Shown here piece after piece: positions 1 to 5,837 of a DNA stretch of 8,135 nucleotides (position 1 is the stretch's first letter; every line of letters starts with the position of its first letter). Source of the stretch: Candidatus Cloacimonadota bacterium. GTDB taxonomy: Bacteria; Cloacimonadota; Cloacimonadia; Cloacimonadales; WRIO01. The translations under genes were made by a program, and so were the position numbers. The notes beneath the pieces are model-generated. The model was given only the letters and a program-made list of their open reading frames with translations, was not told the origin of the DNA and ran no database searches. The stretch spans positions 9,545-17,679 of the forward strand of contig JAGOCT010000005.1 of the NCBI GenBank assembly GCA_017998585.1. The letters run 5' to 3'.

Positions 1-826
1 TCAGATTGCCTGATTTAACTGCGTCAAGAGCCTGACGATACGTTCTTACCACATTGGCGACATAGTAATTACTCTTCATCCGGCCTTCTATCTTAATACT
101 GTCAATACCGAGTTCATATATTTCTTTTATATATTTCCATAAACATAAGTCTTTGGAATTAAAGAAATAAGTACCATGTTGATCTTCTTCAACCGGAAAA
201 TACTGACCAGGGCGGCTTTCTTCCATTACGGAATAATTCCATCGGCAAGGATGAGTACATTCTCCCAAATTCGCATGCCGATTGTTAAAATAAGCACTGA
301 TCAAACAACGGCCTGAATAAGAAATACACATGGCTCCATGTACAAATATTTCTATTTCCATATCAGGGCATTTTTGCCTGATTTCTGTAATTTCTTCAAA
401 GGTGAGTTCACGAGCCAAAATAACTCTTCTGGCCCCTAAGTCTTGCCAAAATTTTACGGTTTGCCAATTGGTAATATTTGCCTGAGTACTGATATGAATT
501 GGAATTTCAGGAGCATATTTTTGAACCATCCTGAAAACAGACGGATCAGAAAGTATAATTCCATCCAGTTTTAAGCTTCCTAAAAACTGAATATAGTTTT
601 CCAACCCTTCAAGATGTTGGTTGTGGGCATAAATATTGGTGGTAATAAAAATCTTTTTTTGAAGAGAATGGCAATATTCTACGAGTTGAGACAGCTGTTC
701 GTCATCAAGATTATCTGCTTTTGCTCTCAGACTAAATTGTTTTCCCCCTGTGTAGATCGCGTCAGCCCCATAATGTAAAGCATATTTCGCTTTTTCAAAA
801 TTTCCTGCAGGTGCGAGTAATTCCAT
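1..826 (-). CDS. Peptidase U32 family protein, probable tRNA U34 hydroxylation protein (TrhP/YegQ type), C-terminus outside window
   Basis: The first 275 codons read openly from ATG at 826 to the window edge, starting [20 protein letters not shown]. Residues 158-175 (EIEIFVHGAMCISYSGRC) carry the U32 signature, and the following GECTHPCRW and SIKIEGRMKS blocks are also typical. Cysteines 167, 174, 190/194 and 228 are spaced much like the four [4Fe-4S] ligands described in U32 proteins such as UbiU. Family knowledge: despite the peptidase name, characterised members act in tRNA wobble-uridine hydroxylation (TrhP), 23S rRNA hydroxylation (RlhA) or ubiquinone synthesis (UbiU/V). The block around the signature, as I recall E. 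coli YegQ/TrhP, fits that branch best. Its start codon shares one base with the rho stop (TAATG) and has only a weak ATGAG upstream, so translation is probably coupled to rho. The exact subfamily is an inference because the C-terminal part is missing. Confidence 0.9.
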   Translation of the reverse strand, partial: MELLAPAGNFEKAKYALHYGADAIYTGGKQFSLRAKADNLDDEQLSQLVEYCHSLQKKIFITTNIYAHNQHLEGLENYIQFLGSLKLDGIILSDPSVFRMVQKYAPEIPIHISTQANITNWQTVKFWQDLGARRVILARELTFEEITEIRQKCPDMEIEIFVHGAMCISYSGRCLISAYFNNRHANLGECTHPCRWNYSVMEESRPGQYFPVEEDQHGTYFFNSKDLCLWKYIKEIYELGIDSIKIEGRMKSNYYVANVVRTYRQALDAVKSGNL

Positions 827-2118
827 TATGAACTCATAGAAGTCAGCATATCTGCATTACTTTTACTGTCAGAGACTTTTTGTCTCAGGGTTTCCATACC
901 TTGAACAGGATTCATCGTTTTAAGGAATTTTCTTAGCACAAACATCCTGTTTAATTCAGTTTTTGATAATAGTAATTCTTCTCGACGGGTTCCTGAACGA
1001 ATCAAGTCTATTGCAGGGAATAAACGCATATCACTGATTGCACGGTCAAGAACCAATTCCATGTTACCGGTTCCTTTAAATTCTTCAAAAATAACCTGAT
1101 CCATTCGACTGCCAGTATCAACTAAAGCAGTAGCAATAATCGTTAAGCTGCCCGCTTCTTCTGTTTTTCTGGCTGAGCCAAAGAAACGTTTTGGTTTATG
1201 CATCGCATTGGCATCAATACCACCAGACATGATTTTTCCGCTGGAAGGTGAATTATTGTTATAAGCACGTGCCAAACGGGTAATACTATCTAACACAATA
1301 ACAACATCCTGATTCATTTCCACCAGACGTTTCGCTTTTTCGATCACGATTTCAGCTACCATTGTATGATTTTTTGCAGTTTCGTCAAAAGTAGAGCTAA
1401 TCACTTCAGAATTAAAAGGATAAATTATTCTTTTCATTTCAGTCACTTCTTCAGGTCTTTCATCAACCAACAAAACGATCACATACACTTCAGGATGATT
1501 AACCAGTATGGCATTGGCAATATTCTGCATTAAAACGGTTTTACCAGTTCTGGGAGCAGCCACAATCAATCCACGCTGGCCTTTTCCAATAGGAGAAAAC
1601 AGGTTAACAATACGAGTTGAAATCTTATCTACATTAACCTTAGCTTCAGCTAATTTAACTTCAGGCACTTCTAAATCCAGTTTTTCAGTTGGGTAATAAG
1701 GCGTGAGTTCTTCGAATGGTGTTATCTCCTGTATCTTACTTGGATCCATATAATTGACGGCATCCACCCTCAACATAGCAAAGTACTTTTCGCCTTCTTT
1801 AGGTGAACGGACAGGTCCTGTTACCATATGACCACGTTTCAGTCCAAATCGTTTAATCTGATTTAACGACACATAAACGTCATCTCGACCAGGGATGTAA
1901 TTATTTTCAGGATATCTTAAAAAACCATATCCATCATCCGTAATATCTAGACAACCCGTTGTATATGCAAGCCCTTCCTGTTCAGCGATTGCTTCAAAAA
2001 TTTTATATATTAAATCAGGTTTTTTAAAATCCTGAGGTTTTTTGATATCCAGTTCTTTAGCTGTTTTTAACAATTGCTGCAAATTCATAGCAAATATTTC
2101 TTCGCTGGTGTACGCCAT
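826..2118 (-). CDS. rho: Transcription termination factor Rho
   Basis: 430 residues, close to the E. coli length (419), so there is no large N-terminal insertion. It encodes the hexameric ATP-dependent RNA translocase that ends transcription in the cytoplasm. Residues 5-50 form the Rho N-terminal helical domain. Residues ~51-120 form the cold-shock-like RNA-binding domain, with [20 protein letters not shown] giving the nucleic-acid-binding face. The ATPase core follows: Walker [13 protein letters not shown] (183-194), [13 protein letters not shown] (216-228), Walker [17 protein letters not shown] (272-287), the Q-loop region [20 protein letters not shown], the R-loop region [11 protein letters not shown], and [11 protein letters not shown]. 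The P-loop reads AAPRTGKT where E. coli has APPKAGKT. The start at 2118 is supported by AAGGAG eight bases upstream. It heads a transcript that continues into the U32 gene. Confidence 0.98.
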   Translation of the reverse strand: MAYTSEEIFAMNLQQLLKTAKELDIKKPQDFKKPDLIYKIFEAIAEQEGLAYTTGCLDITDDGYGFLRYPENNYIPGRDDVYVSLNQIKRFGLKRGHMVTGPVRSPKEGEKYFAMLRVDAVNYMDPSKIQEITPFEELTPYYPTEKLDLEVPEVKLAEAKVNVDKISTRIVNLFSPIGKGQRGLIVAAPRTGKTVLMQNIANAILVNHPEVYVIVLLVDERPEEVTEMKRIIYPFNSEVISSTFDETAKNHTMVAEIVIEKAKRLVEMNQDVVIVLDSITRLARAYNNNSPSSGKIMSGGIDANAMHKPKRFFGSARKTEEAGSLTIIATALVDTGSRMDQVIFEEFKGTGNMELVLDRAISDMRLFPAIDLIRSGTRREELLLSKTELNRMFVLRKFLKTMNPVQGMETLRQKVSDSKSNADMLTSMSS

Positions 2119-2126
2119 TTGAAAGT

Positions 2127-2132
2127 CTCCTT
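2127..2132 (-). promoter_or_regulatory. Ribosome binding site of rho
   Basis: On the minus strand AAGGAG lies eight bases before the ATG at 2118. It is a near-perfect Shine-Dalgarno sequence at ideal spacing, and favours this start over the internal Met-11. Confidence 0.85.
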
Positions 2133-2158
2133 AAGTTATTTGGTTACGTTTGATTCTA

Positions 2159-2186
2159 AATTTAATAACTTTATTCAAAATGTCAA
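2159..2186 (-). promoter_or_regulatory. Probable sigma-70 promoter of rho and the U32 gene
   Basis: On the minus strand a perfect TTGACA (2186-2181) is followed, after a 16-base spacer, by TAAATT (2164-2159, 4 of 6 matches to TATAAT). TAGAAT at 2158-2153 is a better -10 match but the spacer would be 22. Transcription would begin near 2150, leaving a leader of only about 30-35 bases before rho. The -35 is strong; the exact -10 is uncertain. Confidence 0.6.
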
Positions 2187-2191
2187 GAAAA

Positions 2192-2265
2192 AAATCAAAG
2201 CTTTTAGAAAAAAAATTAAAAACATTCATTTTCTAAAAAAAAAGCATTGACAAAAGCTTTGATTT
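2192..2265. repeat. Perfect 14-bp inverted repeat between divergent promoters (possible operator pair)
   Basis: AAATCAAAGCTTTT (2192-2205) is the exact reverse complement of AAAAGCTTTGATTT (2252-2265). Each arm contains the palindrome AAAGCTTT; the two palindrome centres are 56 bases apart. A second, inner pair is TTTTAGAAAA (2202-2211) and TTTTCTAAAA (2229-2238). The left arm lies just upstream of the rho -35 box; the right arm lies in the spacer of the kinase promoter. Both fall outside the predicted transcripts, so this is more likely a DNA-level binding site than an RNA hairpin. No regulator can be named. Confidence 0.6.
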
Positions 2266-2277
2266 CATTATTATACT
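2247..2277 (+). promoter_or_regulatory. Probable sigma-70 promoter of the signalling operon
   Basis: A perfect TTGACA at 2247-2252 is followed by TATTAT (2269-2274, spacer 16), ATTATA (2270-2275, spacer 17) or TATACT (2272-2277, spacer 19). A nine-A tract (2235-2243) directly upstream resembles an UP element. Transcription would start near 2281-2285, about 25-30 bases before the kinase start. Confidence 0.65.
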
Positions 2278-2290
2278 AACAAAAAATCTA

Positions 2291-2306
2291 AGTAGGATGA
2301 GCTACT
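2291..2306 (+). promoter_or_regulatory. Weak leader hairpin over the kinase ribosome binding region
   Basis: AGTAG (2291-2295) and CTACT (2302-2306) can pair around the six-base loop GATGAG. The only Shine-Dalgarno-like bases upstream of the ATG at 2310 (AGGA, then GATGAG) lie in this stem and loop. The stem is short, so any effect on translation is speculative, but it suggests modest expression. Confidence 0.3.
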
Positions 2307-2309
2307 CTT

Positions 2310-4094
2310 ATGATAAATCTAATAAACATAGAAAAGCTAAAAAATCTTTCCATAAAAAACAAGCTGATTGCAATCACGGTTACTACTGCTACAATTGCTT
2401 TATTTATTGGATTTTCTTTTGTCATTTTTAATACAGTTAAGACATTTCGGTCTGAAATGCTTGCCAGTTCAGTTATGCATGCCAGATTACTTTGTGAATA
2501 CACCATTACACCCCTTGAATTTCAGTATAAATATGCTGCCGATGAAGTACTGGATAAGTTAAAAACAATCCCTGATATTGAAGCGGGTATCATTTTTGAT
2601 GCCAATGGACAAGTTTTTTCTTCTTACTATAAATTCAGAAAAAACATTGAAGAGATAAAGTTTTCTCCTTTGCATAGACAAAACAGTTATTTTAAAAAGG
2701 ATCATCTCTACGTATATCAGCCAATTGTTTCAAATGGCATTGTTATTGGAACTTTATTTCTTAAAGTATCTTCTGATAGTCTTAAGCAAAGAATCAGTAA
2801 TTATATCAAAACGATGATCTGGATTTTATTGGTTATTCTGCTTTTGATATTTATTGTCTCTATTGCCCTGCAAAAAAGTATTTCAAAACCGATTCTGGAT
2901 TTAGCAGATTATAGTAAAAAAGTCGCATTGAATGAAAACTACACGATTGATTTTAATCAGTACAGAACAGATGAAATTGGAGTATTGTATAACAGTTTTT
3001 CTCAAATGATTCAAAAAATACAGGAAAGAATGCATGAGAGAGATGAAGCCAATAATTCTCTGATAGACAGAACAATAGAACTGACAGAAGCATTGGAAAA
3101 TTTAAAACAAACACAAAACCATCTGATTCAGTCAGAAAAAATGGCTGCTTTAGGACAACTGATTGCAGGTGTCGCTCACGAAGTGAATACGCCATTGGGA
3201 GCTATCCGTTCATCTGTTGGCAATATTTTACAAAATTTTACTGAGACCCTCTCGTCTTTACCTGAATTTTTCTGTTCTATCAGTGATGATGAGAAGATAT
3301 TCCTCCATGGCCTGATAAACAAGTCACTCAACTACAATCATCATTTATCAGCCAAAGAAGAAAGACAATATAAAAGAACTATCTCAGCTATTTTGGATGA
3401 ACACGAGGTAAATCATTCGCGTGAAGTTGCTGATACATTAGTTGATATGGGTATATTTGAAGAGATTGAAGCGTGCGTTCCTTTTTTAAAGAGAGAGAAT
3501 GGCTTTGACATACTGCAAAAGGCATATAAACTCAGCAGTATTCAACGTAGTGCCAACAATATCAACATCGCTACAGATAAAGCATCAAAAGTAGTGTTTG
3601 CACTTAAAAATTATGCCCGTTATGATCACACCGGAGAAATGACAATGTCTGATATAACAGAAGGAATTGAAACAGTTTTAACTCTCTATCAGAATCAGAT
3701 GAAACATGGAATTGAACTTATTAAAGAGTTTGAACCAGTACCTCAGCTGATGTGTTATCCGGATGAACTGAATCAGGTCTGGACAAACATCATTCACAAT
3801 GCCATTCAGGCAATGGACAATAAAGGGATACTGGCAATCAAACTAAGATCTGATGAGAATTTTATTCGCATTTGTATTACTGATAGTGGGAAAGGAATCC
3901 CTGAAAGCATTAAAGACCGGATATTTGAGCCATTTTTTACCAGCAAACCCAAAGGAGAAGGCAGTGGCTTAGGTCTTGATATCGTAAAAAAAATAATTGA
4001 AAAGCACAATGGCATGATAAAAGTTGAGAGTAAACCTGGAAAAACCACATTCTGTATCTCTCTGCCAATCAATTCAAAAATGGGGGAATCATGA
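2310..4094 (+). CDS. Membrane sensor histidine kinase: CHASE8-like periplasmic domain, HAMP, long-insert DHp, HATPase
   Basis: 594 residues. A first membrane helix (~19-40) leads into a periplasmic segment (~45-165) whose motif TITPLEFQYKYAADEVLDKL plus IPDIEAGIIFDANGQVF matches the CHASE8 pattern of YfiN-type sensors. A second helix (~169-187) is followed by HAMP (~188-240, with KSISKPI), a coiled linker (~241-276) and the H-box GQLIAGVAHEVNTPLGAI with His290 as predicted phospho-acceptor. The second DHp helix (KASKVVFALKNYARYD, 424-439) comes only after an extra ~100-residue helical segment. The ATPase domain has the N-box DELNQVWTNIIHNAIQAM, DSGKGIP (525-531), the F-box IFEPFFTSK and GEGSGLGL (549-556). 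Asn293 in HEVN fits this HisKA class. Its stop overlaps the next start (ATGA). The first Met precedes the first membrane helix and the next Met (50) would remove it, so 2310 is the best start although its ribosome binding site is weak. The ligand is unknown; the neighbouring YfiR-like and TonB-receptor genes suggest an envelope signal. Confidence 0.93.
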   Translation: MINLINIEKLKNLSIKNKLIAITVTTATIALFIGFSFVIFNTVKTFRSEMLASSVMHARLLCEYTITPLEFQYKYAADEVLDKLKTIPDIEAGIIFDANGQVFSSYYKFRKNIEEIKFSPLHRQNSYFKKDHLYVYQPIVSNGIVIGTLFLKVSSDSLKQRISNYIKTMIWILLVILLLIFIVSIALQKSISKPILDLADYSKKVALNENYTIDFNQYRTDEIGVLYNSFSQMIQKIQERMHERDEANNSLIDRTIELTEALENLKQTQNHLIQSEKMAALGQLIAGVAHEVNTPLGAIRSSVGNILQNFTETLSSLPEFFCSISDDEKIFLHGLINKSLNYNHHLSAKEERQYKRTISAILDEHEVNHSREVADTLVDMGIFEEIEACVPFLKRENGFDILQKAYKLSSIQRSANNINIATDKASKVVFALKNYARYDHTGEMTMSDITEGIETVLTLYQNQMKHGIELIKEFEPVPQLMCYPDELNQVWTNIIHNAIQAMDNKGILAIKLRSDENFIRICITDSGKGIPESIKDRIFEPFFTSKPKGEGSGLGLDIVKKIIEKHNGMIKVESKPGKTTFCISLPINSKMGES

Positions 4095-4486
4095 GAAATA
4101 AACCAGTTATATTGTGTGTAGATGATGAAAAGATTATTTTAGATAGTTTAAAAATGCAATTAAAAAATCATTTTAATGATATGTTTGTATATGAAACAGC
4201 TGAAAACGCAAGCGATGCCCTCGATCTTATAGATGAATTGGTCGGTGATGGTGTCAGGATTTTAATTATCGTGTCTGATTGGCTCATGCCAGGGATTAAG
4301 GGGGATGATTTTTTAATCCTTGTTCATGAAAAATATCCTGAAATTATTAAAGTTTTACTGACTGGTCAGGCAGATGAACAGGCGATTCAACGTGCTTATG
4401 AAAAAGCTAATCTACTTAAATGTCTCCATAAACCATGGCACGAGAAAGAGTTGGTTGAAGTTATCCAGGCGGGGTTAGGATCATGA
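4091..4486 (+). CDS. Stand-alone receiver-domain response regulator
   Basis: 131 residues consisting almost entirely of one CheY-like receiver domain, with no output domain. Acidic pair Asp11-Asp12 (CVDDEK), phospho-acceptor Asp63 (VVSD-type strand, here IIVSDWLMP), Thr91 (LLTGQAD) and Lys114 in KPW are all present, so it should be phosphorylatable. The LTGQAD and KPW motifs resemble receivers of RpfG/HupR-type regulators. Its ATG overlaps the kinase stop by ATGA with GGGGGA just upstream, and its own stop overlaps the next start the same way. The likely role is to take phosphate from the upstream kinase as a phosphorelay intermediate or protein-interaction switch. A hand alignment to the receiver of the next gene gives 64 identical residues of 131 without gaps, indicating tandem duplication. 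Confidence 0.95.
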   Translation: MRNKPVILCVDDEKIILDSLKMQLKNHFNDMFVYETAENASDALDLIDELVGDGVRILIIVSDWLMPGIKGDDFLILVHEKYPEIIKVLLTGQADEQAIQRAYEKANLLKCLHKPWHEKELVEVIQAGLGS

Positions 4487-5694
4487 AAAAAAAACCGATA
4501 ATAATGATTGTAGATGACGAAAAAGTAGTTTTAGACAGTTTAAAAACAGAGTTAAAAGAACAATTTCAAAACAGGTATCTAATTGAAACTGCTGAAGGGG
4601 GTTATGATGCCCTTGAATTATTCAGAGAGTTAATTGCTGATCAGTACGAGATACCTGTTGTTGTATCAGACTACATCATGCCTGACTTAAAGGGCGATGA
4701 TCTGTTACGCTATATTCATGAATTCTCTCCTGAAACCAAAAAAATCATGTTAACAGGTCAGGCAGATGTTCAGGCCGTTGCTAATGCTGTCAATTATGCC
4801 ATGTTATACCGGTTTATTGGAAAGCCATGGAATAAAGATGATCTGGCTCTGACAATTCAAAGTGGTCTCAATAGTTATTATGATGCTAAATATATTGAAG
4901 AACAGAATAATGAAATCAGAGAGTTAAACAAAAACCTCGATATAAAAGTCCAGGAAAGAACAAAAGAGTTGGTTGAAGCACTCGCTGCAAAAAATAAATT
5001 CTTCTCGATTATCTCTCATGATCTTAAAAATCCATTATCAATTCTACTGACTTCTGAGGAAATGCTGTTAGAATATTTCGATTCTTATGAAAAAGATGAA
5101 ATCAAAGATTTAGTTGAAAAAATGCATGTAGGCACAAAACGGATTTCTGATTTACTGTTAAATTTACTTAGCTGGTCAAGATCACAAACAGGTAATATCC
5201 CTTTTAATCCTGGTCTATTCAATCTGAATGAATTACTTCTGGAAAATAAAGAGTTACTTGCATCTAATGCTGAAAATAAAAGAATAACAATAGAACTTGA
5301 GCTAAATCCAGAATTATCAAACATTTTTGCTGACAAAAACATGATCAGCACAGTTGTTCGAAACCTGTTGAGCAATGCCATAAAATTTACCCCAGTTTCA
5401 GGGAAAGTATCAGTCAAATCAATGAAAGTCAATGACCATTATATCATATCAATTAGTGACAATGGCGTGGGAATCAGTCCTGAAAATCAGGAAAAACTTT
5501 TTAAAGTAGGTAAAAACTTCTCCACAAAAGGAACAGAAAAAGAAACAGGTACTGGCCTCGGCTTATTACTTTGTAAAGAATTTATCGAAAAACATAATGG
5601 TAAAATCTGGGTAGAAAGTCTGACCGGCGTAGGAAGCACATTTTTGTTCTCACTCTCCACAGACAGTAATCAGATATTATTAGCAGAGAAATAA
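4483..5694 (+). CDS. Receiver-histidine kinase fusion (REC-HisKA-HATPase), cytoplasmic
   Basis: 403 residues with no membrane segment. An N-terminal receiver (1-~131) has Asp11-Asp12, phospho-acceptor Asp63 (VVVSDYIMP), Thr91 (MLTGQAD) and Lys114 (GKPW). A coiled linker (~133-170) leads to HisKA with FFSIISHDLKNPLSIL (His179) and a second helix LLLNLLSWSRSQTG (~224-237). The ATPase has the N-box VVRNLLSNAIKFT (Asn298), ISDNGVGI (324-331), GTGLGL (356-361) and ends HNGKIWVES before a final strand. The order (receiver first) is the opposite of the usual C-terminal receiver hybrid; such proteins typically have their kinase activity tuned by phosphorylation from an upstream kinase. ATGA overlap with the preceding gene implies translational coupling. 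Nine A's directly after the ATG encode Lys2-Lys4. Its own target regulator is not encoded in the window. Confidence 0.94.
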   Translation: MKKKPIIMIVDDEKVVLDSLKTELKEQFQNRYLIETAEGGYDALELFRELIADQYEIPVVVSDYIMPDLKGDDLLRYIHEFSPETKKIMLTGQADVQAVANAVNYAMLYRFIGKPWNKDDLALTIQSGLNSYYDAKYIEEQNNEIRELNKNLDIKVQERTKELVEALAAKNKFFSIISHDLKNPLSILLTSEEMLLEYFDSYEKDEIKDLVEKMHVGTKRISDLLLNLLSWSRSQTGNIPFNPGLFNLNELLLENKELLASNAENKRITIELELNPELSNIFADKNMISTVVRNLLSNAIKFTPVSGKVSVKSMKVNDHYIISISDNGVGISPENQEKLFKVGKNFSTKGTEKETGTGLGLLLCKEFIEKHNGKIWVESLTGVGSTFLFSLSTDSNQILLAEK

Positions 5695-5837
5695 CAAATA
5701 TTCCCCATTAAACGTATGAGCAAAATAATATTCGATTAAAACAACAGGAACAGATGTGTAAGTTTAAGCCTAAACGCCTTACATTGTCATTATCATCGTT
5801 AAGTATCAGATATATCAGATAATATGTACCCACACTT
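5695..5837. other. Convergent intergenic gap with weak hairpin and a short tandem repeat
   Basis: 143 bases between two converging genes. A bulged hairpin at 5758-5782 pairs GTAA/TTAC and GTTTA/TAAAC around AGCC, with a three-base bulge and no T-run on either strand. A perfect tandem repeat of TATCAGATA occupies 5804-5821. A further AT-only-rich stem, ACTTTTA/TAAAAGT (5834-5852), spans the stop codon of the receptor gene. No canonical intrinsic terminator is seen; termination here may be factor-dependent. No open reading frame or RNA gene is recognisable. Confidence 0.5.

Noticed and set aside
1508..1696. 62-residue plus-strand open frame inside rho
   Set aside because: It lies antisense to the Walker A region of a clear rho gene, has no recognisable domain and is a shadow of that coding sequence.
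2297..2312. Upstream out-of-frame ATG in the kinase leader, possible leader peptide
   Set aside because: The Shine-Dalgarno-like bases abut the ATG, leaving no spacing, and the encoded short frame simply overlaps the kinase gene.
2288..2506. 72-residue minus-strand frame opposite the start of the sensor kinase, with hydrophobic stretches
   Set aside because: The hydrophobic run is the antisense of the first membrane helix of the kinase; there is no ribosome binding site and no domain.
5085..5432. 115-residue minus-strand open frame inside the fusion kinase
   Set aside because: It is antisense to the conserved HisKA/HATPase coding sequence and has no family features.
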